Shown: positions 31,667 to 41,185 of the stretch, piece by piece
Numbering within the stretch: position 1 is the stretch's first letter
How the letters are laid out: the number at the start of each line of letters is the position of its first letter
DNA from: a bacterium
Lineage (GTDB): Bacteria; Zhuqueibacterota; QNDG01; JAGLOF01
Reading direction: 5' to 3'
DNA: 64,000 nucleotides
Assembly: GCA_023139105.1 (NCBI GenBank)
Contig: JAGLOF010000001.1
Location: 50,255 to 114,254, forward strand
Made by a program: the position numbers and the translations under genes
Notes under the pieces: generated by a model
Seen by the model: the letters and a program-made list of their open reading frames with translations, nothing else
Databases searched by the model: none
What the model was told of the DNA's origin: nothing

Positions 31667-31849
31667 CTAACGCTCCTCAGGTACGGCCACTAAGCGACCG
31701 GCGTAGTACCCACAATTGGGACAGGCCCGATGGGATAGTTTCGGCTGATGGCAATGCGAACATTCGCCCACATTGACAGCCGTGAGATTATCATGAGTCC
31801 TGCGCTTGTCACGACGGGACTTAGATATCTTATTCTTTGGTAAAGCCAC
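31667..31849 (-). CDS. rpmF: 50S ribosomal protein L32
   Basis: 60 aa, ALPKNKISKSRRDKRRTHDNL, CSHCHQPKLSHRACPNCGYYAG. Confidence 0.97.
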   Translation of the reverse strand: MALPKNKISKSRRDKRRTHDNLTAVNVGECSHCHQPKLSHRACPNCGYYAGRLVAVPEER

Positions 31850-31922
31850 GGATTTCTCCTTTCAATATACACATCCCCGTAATTAGACGGGACAATTAAC
31901 AAAACCGTAGAAACGGTCAATA

Positions 31923-32453
31923 CTATTCTTCATCAAGACGAAGCCCCTTAAGAGCTTCCCACCGGGGATCAATCTCATCCCTACTACAGTGACATTCAGT
32001 CAAATTCAAATTTGCACCGCAAATATCACATAGCCCTTTGCATTCTTCAATGCACAGCCCCTTAACAGGAAGGCCCATAAACAGGGCGTCCAGTGCATCC
32101 TGCGACAGATCAATCTTCCTTGTAGACGTAGAAATTACATGAACTTCTATATCATCACCGCTCTCTGTCCCGGCAGTATAAGTATAAAAACTGCGTACTT
32201 CACCTGTCACCGGACAGAGAAAATCGGTACCGCACCGATCACAGATCAATGCAACCCGACCAGTAGCTTTTACATTTACAAGATAACCGCCATCCACCTT
32301 ATCTGTCTTTATCTCCACATGGACATCTTCAGGGAAAGTGATTCCACTCTCACCGGAAAGTAATCCGGGTGACCAGGTGATGGCCAGTATATCCCTGTTA
32401 TCATCAAGTACCGCGACCGGGATCACCAGGTCACGGTATTTTTGAATCGTCAA
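31923..32453 (-). CDS. DUF177 (YceD-like) protein
   Basis: CDRCG / CNLTECHCSRDEIDPRWEAL and position immediately upstream of rpmF. Confidence 0.88.
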   Translation of the reverse strand: MTIQKYRDLVIPVAVLDDNRDILAITWSPGLLSGESGITFPEDVHVEIKTDKVDGGYLVNVKATGRVALICDRCGTDFLCPVTGEVRSFYTYTAGTESGDDIEVHVISTSTRKIDLSQDALDALFMGLPVKGLCIEECKGLCDICGANLNLTECHCSRDEIDPRWEALKGLRLDEE

Positions 32454-32491
32454 TTTACTGATTTCTCCTCAAAGAATCAAGCCAAAAATAG

Positions 32492-34582
32492 TTATTCCGC
32501 TTCAGGAGGCATGGGAGCCTCATTTATTTGCAACCGGAGCTGACATTTCAGACAGCGTTCAGCCTCACAAGTCAGTGTTACGTCATCAAAAACCAAATCT
32601 ACCTGTGGCCATGCGGGTTTGAACCGCTCTTCCACGGGTATAGTTCCACGATGAGCCCTCTCTTTACCTGTAAAGGCCTCTGAATAGCCGATAGCCGGAT
32701 CATCTATATCTTTATTGGCAAATGATTGATAAATATTACCGTCACCACCAAGATAACGATCAATTGCCATGGCACCAAGACGCCCTGCCTCAATTGCCTT
32801 GATAACCGATTGAGGACCTGTGGCCACATCACCACCCGCAAAAACTGCGTCACGGCTAGTCATGCGAGTTTCATTATCAATGGGCAGACTGCCCCAGCGA
32901 TCCAGGTCCACACCAAACTTATCAGGGATAATATAATCTTGTCCGATGGCAACAACAAGCATATTTACATTAAAATCAAATTCACTGCCTTCAACCGGCA
33001 CCGGACGGCGGCGTCCCGAGTCATCAGGCTCACCAAGTTCCATGCGGATACAGGTAACAACAATGTGATCATCAGCAGGTGTTATCTTTACAGGATTAAC
33101 AAGATAGTTAAATTTAATGCCTTCATTATAACTCTCTTCAATCTCTTCAGGATCAGCCGGCATCTCATTACGAGTACGCCTGTAGATAATATCTACTTCA
33201 TTGGCACCTTGTCTTAAGGCTGTACGGGCAACATCCATTGCGACATTACCACCACCGACAACGGCAATCTTGCCACCCAGCTTCATATCATGCCCATGAG
33301 ATACACCTTTAAGTATGTAGATCCCGTCGGTTACACGAGCATCTTCATCTCCGGGAATCTTCATTGTGGAACCGATAGGAGCACCCAATCCAAGAAAAAC
33401 AGCATTGTAACCTTCGGCAAACAAAGGATCCAGATCTTCTACTTTACTGTTCATCTCTATTTCAACGCCAATATTCTCAATCTCTTTGATTTCGCCATTT
33501 AGCACATCCAGGGGCAGGCGGTAACGAGGAATACCAGAGAACATCATGCCGCCGCAATTAGGTTGTGCCTCAAAGACTTTAACCTGATGGCCCTTGAGTC
33601 GCAGAAACCATGCGGCTGACATTCCGGCAGGTCCTCCACCGATCACAGCAACCTTCTTAGCTGTATCAGCGGTGATGTCTAGTTTGGTTTTCCAGCTGCC
33701 ATTATCTCTTTCAGCAACAAATCTTTTAATATCACGGATAGCCACAGAACTACCAAGTTCTTCACGCCGGCATACTTCTTCACAGGGGTGATCACAAATA
33801 AGACCCAGTGCATGCGGGAATGGTACAGTTTCTCTGATAACTTCCAGAGAATCCTGATAGCGACCGGCAGCAGCCAGTTGTACATAGCGTGGTATATCAA
33901 TGCCCGCAGGACAGGTGGCGCGGCAAGGCACAAGCACTTCGCCTTTATCATCAGGATTGATGAGTTTTTTCTCTTTCATAGCACCTGTAGGACATACTTC
34001 AACACATGCACCACAAAACTTACACTGTGTATCTGTATAAGTATCTCCAAATGCCGTGGAAACAAGTGACATATATCCACGATCAGAATAATTTAACACA
34101 CCAACTTCACGTACATTCTGACACATTGCCACGCAACGGCCACAGAGAATGCAGAGATTCATATCGCGCTCAAACAGCGGCTCATCCTGTAGAATGGGTA
34201 GTTCACGACCTTTGTAGGCAAAATTCTTAAGGATTTCATCTACGCCCACATATTCCACTACTTTTTTAAGCTGAGTCTTCTCAGGCATATCCTTGGGTAA
34301 TTCAGAGAGGATTAACCACATCAGCCGTTGACGCAGGGTCAACAGCTCCTCATCCCTTGTATCTACCACCATATCATCGCGTACTTCAGTTGCACAGGAA
34401 ACAGGCAGCCCGCGCATACCTTCAATCTTGACTACACACAAACGGCATGTAGCAAGAGGCGGCAAATCCGGGTGAAAACAGAGATTTGGAATATAGATTC
34501 CGGCTTGCAGGGCCGCCTCCAGTACGGTCTGCCCCGGCTTCGCCTGAATCTTTTGTCCATCTATAGTCAGTTTGATACTCAT
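32492..34582 (-). CDS. NuoG-N-terminal/GltD-like fusion flavoprotein (StnC-like transhydrogenase subunit)
   Basis: 2Fe-2S, CxxC and two 4Fe-4S motifs at N-terminus; GltD-like VAVIGGGPAGMSAAWFLRLKGHQVKVFEA and AVVGGGNVAMDVARTALRQGA; start MSIKLTIDGQ preceded by GAGGTCAAA. Confidence 0.88.
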   Translation of the reverse strand: MSIKLTIDGQKIQAKPGQTVLEAALQAGIYIPNLCFHPDLPPLATCRLCVVKIEGMRGLPVSCATEVRDDMVVDTRDEELLTLRQRLMWLILSELPKDMPEKTQLKKVVEYVGVDEILKNFAYKGRELPILQDEPLFERDMNLCILCGRCVAMCQNVREVGVLNYSDRGYMSLVSTAFGDTYTDTQCKFCGACVEVCPTGAMKEKKLINPDDKGEVLVPCRATCPAGIDIPRYVQLAAAGRYQDSLEVIRETVPFPHALGLICDHPCEEVCRREELGSSVAIRDIKRFVAERDNGSWKTKLDITADTAKKVAVIGGGPAGMSAAWFLRLKGHQVKVFEAQPNCGGMMFSGIPRYRLPLDVLNGEIKEIENIGVEIEMNSKVEDLDPLFAEGYNAVFLGLGAPIGSTMKIPGDEDARVTDGIYILKGVSHGHDMKLGGKIAVVGGGNVAMDVARTALRQGANEVDIIYRRTRNEMPADPEEIEESYNEGIKFNYLVNPVKITPADDHIVVTCIRMELGEPDDSGRRRPVPVEGSEFDFNVNMLVVAIGQDYIIPDKFGVDLDRWGSLPIDNETRMTSRDAVFAGGDVATGPQSVIKAIEAGRLGAMAIDRYLGGDGNIYQSFANKDIDDPAIGYSEAFTGKERAHRGTIPVEERFKPAWPQVDLVFDDVTLTCEAERCLKCQLRLQINEAPMPPEAE

Positions 34583-34598
34583 TTTGACCTCATTCGGT

Positions 34599-36401
34599 TT
34601 AGGCGATAGAGACTGCATCGAAACGGCAGGCTTCTTTACAGGCACCGCACTTGGTACAGGCATCCTGATCAATTATATGAACCGATTTACGCTCACCGGA
34701 AATACAGTTCACAGGACAGGCACGGGCACAGAGTGTACAGCCAATACATTTGGTATCGCTAATACTAAAAGTGATAAGCGGTTTACAGACACCGGCCGGA
34801 CATCGTTTTTCCTTTATATGTGCCTCATACTCATCACGGAAATATCGCAATGTTGTAAGCACCGGATTAGGCGCCGTATTGCCCAGACCGCAAAGTGCTG
34901 TCTTTTTAATTGTATCGCTCAAAGCTTCCAGCGCGACGATATCACATTCTTCACCATTACCACTGGTAATTTTCTCAAGCAGCTCTTTCATGCGGATCAA
35001 TCCAACACGACAGGGCACACATTTGCCGCAGGATTCATCTACAAGAAAGGTGATAAAATATAGTGCAACATCTACCATACAGGTCTCTTCATCCATGACG
35101 ATGAGACCACCGGAACCCATAATTGCACCGGCTTCCAATAATTTTTCGTAGTCAACAGGCAGATCAAGCAGGCTCTCGGGAATACATCCACCGGAAGGGC
35201 CGCCGGATTGTACAGCCTTGAACTTTTTACCACCGGGAATACCGCCGCCAATACCGTAGATGATCTCTCTAAGCGGAATACCCATTGGTACTTCAACAAG
35301 CCCTGAGTTATTTATCTTACCTACAAGTGAGAAAACCTTGGTGCCTTTGGATTTTTCAGTACCAAGCTGGGTGAACCAGTCTGCACCCTTGTGGATGATA
35401 ATTGGCACATTGGCCCAGGTCTCTACATTATTATTATTTGTGGGTTTGCCCCATAATCCCTTGACAGCCGGATATGGCGGACGAACGCGGGGACGGCCTA
35501 CAGAACCTTCAATAGATGCAATTAAAGCTGTCTCTTCACCACAGACAAATGCACCGCCGCCACGTATTACATGCACATCAAAATTAAAACCGGTTCCCAG
35601 GATATCATCACCTAGAAGGCCATATTCCTTGGCCTGTTCAATAGCACATTTAATGCGCTCCACAGCAAGCGGGTATTCATCACGTACGTATATATAAGCA
35701 ATCTGCGCACCTATGGCATAGGCACCTATGGCCATGCCTTCCAATACTGCATGAGGATCGGATTCAAGGATGGAGCGGTCCATATATGCACCGGGATCAC
35801 CTTCATCGGCATTACAGATCAGGTACTTAATATCACTATCAACATTCTTGGCAAATTTCCATTTAAGTCCTGTTGGGAAGCCACCACCACCACGGCCTCT
35901 AAGACCTGAGTGCTCCATTTCAGCAATAATGGAATCCGGTGTCATTTCATTTAGTGCTTTGGCCAAGCCCAGATAACCGTCAAATGCAATATACTCATCA
36001 ATATTCTCAGGATCCATACGCCCACGATTTCTCAAAACTACAAGCATCTGATGTCTAAAGAAATCGATATCCATCAACTTGGGTATAGGTACTTTCTCTT
36101 CTTTGGGAACATACATACATTTTTCATAGGGGCGGCCCTTGAGGAAATGCTCTTCAACCAGCTTTGGTATGTCATCAACTGTCAATTGTTGATAAAAAAT
36201 GTCATCCGGCTGTACAATTGCAATGGGTCCACGCTCGCAGAATCCCTGACAGCCTGTAACAACTACCTGGACTTCATCTTCCAGATTACATTTTTTCACT
36301 TCATTCTCAAAAGCTTCTTTAACGTCCAACGCGGTATTAGACACGCAACCCGTACCAGCGCAGACCATTACATGGGTTCTAAATTTTTTCGTGCTCACCA
36401 C
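34599..36401 (-). CDS. NuoF-like NADH dehydrogenase subunit with 2Fe-2S and 4Fe-4S domains
   Basis: GRGGGGFPTGLKWKF; ICNADEGDPGAYMDR; CGKCVPCRVG; CIGCTLCARACPVNCI. Confidence 0.95.
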   Translation of the reverse strand: MVSTKKFRTHVMVCAGTGCVSNTALDVKEAFENEVKKCNLEDEVQVVVTGCQGFCERGPIAIVQPDDIFYQQLTVDDIPKLVEEHFLKGRPYEKCMYVPKEEKVPIPKLMDIDFFRHQMLVVLRNRGRMDPENIDEYIAFDGYLGLAKALNEMTPDSIIAEMEHSGLRGRGGGGFPTGLKWKFAKNVDSDIKYLICNADEGDPGAYMDRSILESDPHAVLEGMAIGAYAIGAQIAYIYVRDEYPLAVERIKCAIEQAKEYGLLGDDILGTGFNFDVHVIRGGGAFVCGEETALIASIEGSVGRPRVRPPYPAVKGLWGKPTNNNNVETWANVPIIIHKGADWFTQLGTEKSKGTKVFSLVGKINNSGLVEVPMGIPLREIIYGIGGGIPGGKKFKAVQSGGPSGGCIPESLLDLPVDYEKLLEAGAIMGSGGLIVMDEETCMVDVALYFITFLVDESCGKCVPCRVGLIRMKELLEKITSGNGEECDIVALEALSDTIKKTALCGLGNTAPNPVLTTLRYFRDEYEAHIKEKRCPAGVCKPLITFSISDTKCIGCTLCARACPVNCISGERKSVHIIDQDACTKCGACKEACRFDAVSIA

Positions 36402-36406
36402 GTCTC

Positions 36407-36853
36407 CTATTCGTATTTGTCCAGGATTTTACCTAGATCCTTTTGGCTCAATTTACCATGAAAGTTTTCACCGACAACAATTACGGGTGCAAGGCCACAA
36501 CATCCGACACATCTTACACCTTCAAGAGTATATTTACCATCTTCCGTAGTCTCACCCTCTACTACGCCAAGATCACGTTCCAGTTTATCCATTAATTTGT
36601 CGGCACCACGCACATGACATGCCGTACCGGTACATACATGAATAATATGACGACCGCGAGGTGTCAAGCTAAATGCCTTGTAAAATGTAGCCAATGCATA
36701 GAGGCGGGAAAGCGGCACAGCAACTTCTTTGGCCACTATCTCCAATGCCTCTCTGGGAAGATATCCTTCGGATTTCTGGACATCCTGCATCATGGCAATC
36801 AGTGACGATTTACGTCGATTATGTTTTTCGACGATTTGATGGACAACCTCCAA
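36407..36853 (-). CDS. NuoE-like [2Fe-2S] subunit
   Basis: CTGTACHVRGADKLMD; VRCVGCCGLAPV. Confidence 0.95.
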   Translation of the reverse strand: MEVVHQIVEKHNRRKSSLIAMMQDVQKSEGYLPREALEIVAKEVAVPLSRLYALATFYKAFSLTPRGRHIIHVCTGTACHVRGADKLMDKLERDLGVVEGETTEDGKYTLEGVRCVGCCGLAPVIVVGENFHGKLSQKDLGKILDKYE

Positions 36854-36969
36854 ATAAACCTCCTAATTATTATGTTGTATCATTTAAAACAATCATATTC
36901 TCTGCTATTACTTGATACTCTTTTACCGGCTAGACTTCATAATCAAATTGGAAAGCATAGAGTAAACGA

Positions 36970-37524
36970 TCAAACGCCCATCACAGGCAGCAAGGCCTTA
37001 AGCGGCTTTAATTGTTCCCTCACCCACTTTAAAACACCCATATCGGTACGCCGTACATTCTCTCCGAATCTCTCTGCAATTTCGGGAGATTGCCAGATAA
37101 AAGCCTCACCGTCTTTTTCAACCTGCAAAACAAATTCGGAATTCGGATGGCTGACAAGCATCACTGCCATGGTTTCAATCAGATCTCCAACAGGCTGACG
37201 ATCAACATGTGCAAGGCCAAATATTATCGAGACCTGTGTACCCTCCGAAGGTGTAGAAGTCACATGCAACGCACCGCCTGTACGCTCTGCAGCTTCTCTT
37301 AATAATGGCAGACCAAGACCGGTACGCTTACCCGTTTTAGTTGTACCGAATGGATCCAGAGCCATTGAGACTAAATCGCCATCCATACCACTACCATTAT
37401 CAAGGATATCAATTGATAATGTATCATTTCCCGTGTCAATGACAAATGATATTGCCACAACATCGGCACCTGCCCGTGTAGAATTTTCAACAATATCCAT
37501 AACATGAAGAACAAGTTCCATCAT
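36970..37524 (-). CDS. HATPase-domain (histidine-kinase-like ATPase) protein
   Basis: VMDIVENSTRAGAD; DNGSGM; GLGLPLLREAAERTGG; ATGA overlap with PHP gene. Confidence 0.82.
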   Translation of the reverse strand: MMELVLHVMDIVENSTRAGADVVAISFVIDTGNDTLSIDILDNGSGMDGDLVSMALDPFGTTKTGKRTGLGLPLLREAAERTGGALHVTSTPSEGTQVSIIFGLAHVDRQPVGDLIETMAVMLVSHPNSEFVLQVEKDGEAFIWQSPEIAERFGENVRRTDMGVLKWVREQLKPLKALLPVMGV

Positions 37525-38276
37525 GAGGCCACGCTCCATCCCGAAATTTCCCGGCCATCTGTGGCTTGTAATGCTTTTCTCAGCTCTACTACTGTCGGTT
37601 CAGCCAGACGAAATTTAGTAATAGCGCGGCCAAGGGCATCCAGCTGGTGTGCATCCGATGAACGTATGATCGGCAATCGGGAGACACCGGGATACACCTG
37701 CATGGCATCTACATCTCCACTGTATGAAACCTCAACTGCATCTAAAGGCAGATCATCTGAAATCATACCCAGTTGCCCTATGAGACTATTGCTCTGCCGA
37801 TCAATATGTGATGCAATGGCAAGACCACCCAAAGCATGTATCTCACGAACAACAGTATCAACATCCATCATAGTTGAACCAATAAGCAGCCGTTGTTCTA
37901 TCTTCTCAACCTCATCCAACTCATTAGCGACAATCTGCATACCAAAAAGATCGTCATCATTCTCACCCGGAAGCAAATTATCATAGACAATTTTCTGCAA
38001 TGCTAAAGCTGCCTGTATGTCATCAAAAAGTGCCAGTATATGGGCCTCTTCTGCAGTGGCAACCTCCATACCTGCAATTACCACCAGGCCAGTGCCCAAA
38101 GCCGCTTTCCTTATACCTGGTACATTTGCTGCACTATTATGATCACAAACTGCTATTATATCAAGCCCAATCTCCAAAGCGAATGCCACAATGCCCACAG
38201 GTGTCATCTCAAATTCGCCGCAGGGCGATAGACAACTATGTACATGAAGATCTGCCCTGAATGTCTTCAGGTTCAT
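37521..38276 (-). CDS. PHP-domain phosphoesterase
   Basis: FRADLHVHSCLSPCG; VCDHNSAAN; IASHIDR; RSSDAHQLD. Confidence 0.88.
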   Translation of the reverse strand: MNLKTFRADLHVHSCLSPCGEFEMTPVGIVAFALEIGLDIIAVCDHNSAANVPGIRKAALGTGLVVIAGMEVATAEEAHILALFDDIQAALALQKIVYDNLLPGENDDDLFGMQIVANELDEVEKIEQRLLIGSTMMDVDTVVREIHALGGLAIASHIDRQSNSLIGQLGMISDDLPLDAVEVSYSGDVDAMQVYPGVSRLPIIRSSDAHQLDALGRAITKFRLAEPTVVELRKALQATDGREISGWSVAS

Positions 38277-38617
38277 GATTGACCGCGCAGCCCCATCTCA
38301 TATAATTTACCAACGACTTCAAATGCCGGAAGATCGGTTGTAAAAATTGCAATGCCCTCGCTTGCCGCTTTACTCACAGCGGCCTCGGCCGGTGCATTTT
38401 CACCAATAACAATAATAGCAGTCAGTTCTTTTAATGTAGCTACTGCTATGGTATTAGGGTGTACCTGTAGAGTTATCCAGATATCACCGGCATGAGTATG
38501 TGCAATTACATCACTGAGCAAATCACTTACATAACCACCTGTAACATCTCTCTCAAGATCAAGTGTCTCCATAGGTGATTCCAGAGAAAGTACATCAACA
38601 ATAGCCTTTAATTTCAT
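38273..38617 (-). CDS. DRTGG-domain protein
   Basis: 114 aa, VTGGYVSDLLSDVIAHTHAGDIWITLQVHPNTIAVATLKELTAIIVIGENAP. Confidence 0.8.
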   Translation of the reverse strand: MKLKAIVDVLSLESPMETLDLERDVTGGYVSDLLSDVIAHTHAGDIWITLQVHPNTIAVATLKELTAIIVIGENAPAEAAVSKAASEGIAIFTTDLPAFEVVGKLYEMGLRGQS

Positions 38618-39879
38618 GGATTATCCTTCTCCTCTTCAATAAAAACACAATCAGTTAGTCTAGCTTCTCCAACTACAATATCCCGTGCCAATGTTCGGCA
38701 ATCAGGAGAGCCGCAGGCACCACACTCTTTACCGCATAATTGCGAAAGCAGTTCTTCAATCTTTTGACTTTTTTGAATGGCCTTGATGGGATCAGGGTCT
38801 AATGGAGGAAGCGGTGTTTGTTCAATACCCTCTTCCATCTTGTAGAAACCCTCATTGAACAGCCGGCGGATCATCTTCCTGGAGACTCTTGATTTCTCGC
38901 CGAACATTTTCACAAGAGTCTCACAACGCTGTTTTGCAATATGTCTGTTCTGAACAACCATGGGGCCACCAATACAGCCATCGGGGCAGATAAGCAGCTC
39001 CAGGTAATCGATATTTCTCAATCTTCCGGCTTCAGCATCATCTAAAATGCGAATTACATCCGAGACGCCGGAAACAGCCAGTGCATTCTCCAGATTCATC
39101 CCGCGGATCTCGCCGCCGGACTGAGCCCAGCCCAATCCTACACCTGACGACTTTTGAAGAATAACATCTTCCTCAACATCCTCTATTAAATCCAGCAAGT
39201 CGCCATAAATATCTTTAATAGAGACTACACCATCCAAATGTGATTTAGCCAGCCCAACCGGATGATTAACTGAAACCATCTTGGCAGCACAGGAAGTAAT
39301 ATGAATGATACCTATCTCCTCAGGCTTGAGATTGCGTTCAATTGCCAGCTTGAAACGCAGCCGTTTGGCAGCCAGTTCACGAGGTGACTCGATGGGGATA
39401 AAATGGTTGAGCAAGTCAGGATATAGATGAGTTATAAGACGTACAACTGCCGGACAGACAGTAGAGATCTTTGGCTTGAGTGTCGGATGCAGTTGCATAT
39501 AGACTTCATATGCTGCAGTAACATTTTCACACATCCATGCTACGTCATATACATAATCAAAGCCAAATCTTTTAAGGCCTTGCAATACCTGATTAGGCAT
39601 GACCTCCCAGCCAAATTGCATATAGAGAACAGGAGAAGGTAGGGCTACGGTATATTTAAATTTTTTAAGATAAGAAAAAGATGTGGTCTCGGGAATGACA
39701 GCATCATGGGGACATACGCGGTAACATTCACCGCAGTCTACACAGCGCAGAGGATCAATGACGGCCTTATCATTCCGAATACGGATAGCCTTCATGGGAC
39801 AGGCACGCATACACAGTACACAGCCAATACATTTTTCATTGTCAATCTGTATGGAGTGAAGTTTAGTTTCCGGTGTCAT
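38614..39879 (-). CDS. [FeFe]-hydrogenase large-subunit-like iron-sulfur protein (sensory-type candidate)
   Basis: Two 4Fe-4S motifs; H-cluster-like STVCPAVV, HITSCAAK, CPDGCIGGP; C-terminal CGKECGACGSPDC. Confidence 0.82.
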   Translation of the reverse strand: MTPETKLHSIQIDNEKCIGCVLCMRACPMKAIRIRNDKAVIDPLRCVDCGECYRVCPHDAVIPETTSFSYLKKFKYTVALPSPVLYMQFGWEVMPNQVLQGLKRFGFDYVYDVAWMCENVTAAYEVYMQLHPTLKPKISTVCPAVVRLITHLYPDLLNHFIPIESPRELAAKRLRFKLAIERNLKPEEIGIIHITSCAAKMVSVNHPVGLAKSHLDGVVSIKDIYGDLLDLIEDVEEDVILQKSSGVGLGWAQSGGEIRGMNLENALAVSGVSDVIRILDDAEAGRLRNIDYLELLICPDGCIGGPMVVQNRHIAKQRCETLVKMFGEKSRVSRKMIRRLFNEGFYKMEEGIEQTPLPPLDPDPIKAIQKSQKIEELLSQLCGKECGACGSPDCRTLARDIVVGEARLTDCVFIEEEKDNP

Positions 39880-40311
39880 CTATCCTCCGCAACGAAACAC
39901 AAGATCAAGCCGTGTCCCCTTACCCATCTCACTATCAATAGTAAATTCATTACTGTTCTTGCGAATATTGGGCAAACCCATTCCAGCACCAAAACCCATC
40001 TCGCGCATCTCTTCCGTTGCCGTTGAATAACCTTCAACAAGAGCCTGCTTAATATCGGGAATTCCGGGCCCCTGATCAACAATAATTATATTTACATGAT
40101 CAGCATTCACAGCCATAACTATCTCACCACCGCCACCGTACATTACCACATTCATCTCAGCCTCATAAGTAGCCACGGCAACCCGCCTGATGACTCCTGA
40201 ATCATAGCCAATATCTTTTAATATATTTTTCACCTTCACCGAAGCCTCGCCAGCCGATGCAAAATCACCCTTCACGGGAAAGGCTTTTTTAAAAAGTGGT
40301 TGATCTGTCAT
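39880..40311 (-). CDS. Anti-sigma-factor-like serine kinase/ATPase (RsbW-like)
   Basis: YEAEMNVVMYGGGG; IIVDQGPGIPDIKQAL; GFGAGMGLPNIRKNSNEF. Confidence 0.82.
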   Translation of the reverse strand: MTDQPLFKKAFPVKGDFASAGEASVKVKNILKDIGYDSGVIRRVAVATYEAEMNVVMYGGGGEIVMAVNADHVNIIIVDQGPGIPDIKQALVEGYSTATEEMREMGFGAGMGLPNIRKNSNEFTIDSEMGKGTRLDLVFRCGG

Positions 40312-40319
40312 AAATATTA

Positions 40320-41180
40320 CTATCTCTCGTTTTTATATTTATAAAGCCGGCCACAAGCATCAAACATAGTCAATTTTGAGACTAACAATGGTAGATTACT
40401 CCTCTGTGCCATGGCCACTGTCTCTTTAGCAGGCCGTTTGCCCCGCACAAAAACAATCGCTCCAAGATCTACTACATGAGCTGTTCTGACGGCCTGGGCA
40501 TTAACTAAACCTGTTATAAGCAGAGCATCCACATGTCCCTGCGTCAAAACATCGCTCATTAAATCTGAGGCTTGAATGACATTAAAAGATCTTTCAAGAT
40601 CATCGCCTTCAGTTAATATTTCAGCATCTAATAATTCCTGAATTTTCCCCAACTTCACATCACACTCCAATTCAAAAGTAACTATACCAACGTTATTTCG
40701 CGCTTCAGCCCAGACAGCATCGGCAATAGGCTCTATACACTCTTCTACAAGAGGTGTTGTCTTCTCACTAAAAGTAGAGACGTCTGCAGTTTGAATTCCA
40801 TAAATTACAATTGATTCAGGCAAGGCCATTCCTGTCTTGCGGCCCAGAGCCAGTGCCTCGGAAAATGCTACCTGATGACGTGCCATAGCTGAACCACCAC
40901 CAAGATCATCAGGAATGAGACGTATAAATTCACCCGGTTTTTTATCTTTCAATGGTACAGCGTCTACTAAGATAGCGCGTTCATAACCGGAAAGCAAGTC
41001 CAGCAATTCCAAACCACCTGCAGCAGCCTCTTCTATATCAATCATAGGATGGCTCCAGAGTTCCGATATCTTTCTGACAACATAAATACCAACCCCATCA
41101 TCGGTCAGGATAGTGTTGCCAAGACCCAGGATTAAGGTCTTGCCTGCCCGGCAATGGGGCTTTGTTAAATGCTTATACAA
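40320..41180 (-). CDS. HycI-like [NiFe]-hydrogenase maturation protease fused to DRTGG-like domain
   Basis: TLILGLGNTILTDDGVGIYVVRKI...LVDAVPLKDKKPGEF; C-terminus FNVIQASDLMSDVLTQGHVDALLITGLVNAQAVRTAHVVDLGAIVFVRGKRP. Confidence 0.8.
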   Translation of the reverse strand: MYKHLTKPHCRAGKTLILGLGNTILTDDGVGIYVVRKISELWSHPMIDIEEAAAGGLELLDLLSGYERAILVDAVPLKDKKPGEFIRLIPDDLGGGSAMARHQVAFSEALALGRKTGMALPESIVIYGIQTADVSTFSEKTTPLVEECIEPIADAVWAEARNNVGIVTFELECDVKLGKIQELLDAEILTEGDDLERSFNVIQASDLMSDVLTQGHVDALLITGLVNAQAVRTAHVVDLGAIVFVRGKRPAKETVAMAQRSNLPLLVSKLTMFDACGRLYKYKNER

Positions 41181-41185
41181 ATAGT

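Noticed and set aside
24275-31849. Fatty-acid synthesis cluster considered for novelty
   Set aside because: Gene order DUF177-rpmF-plsX-fabH-fabD-fabG-acpP-fabF-rnc is the common bacterial arrangement.
34572-35151. Plus-strand ORFs of 163 and 133 aa
   Set aside because: Antisense to NuoF-like gene; low-complexity Thr/Cys-rich translations typical of shadow ORFs.
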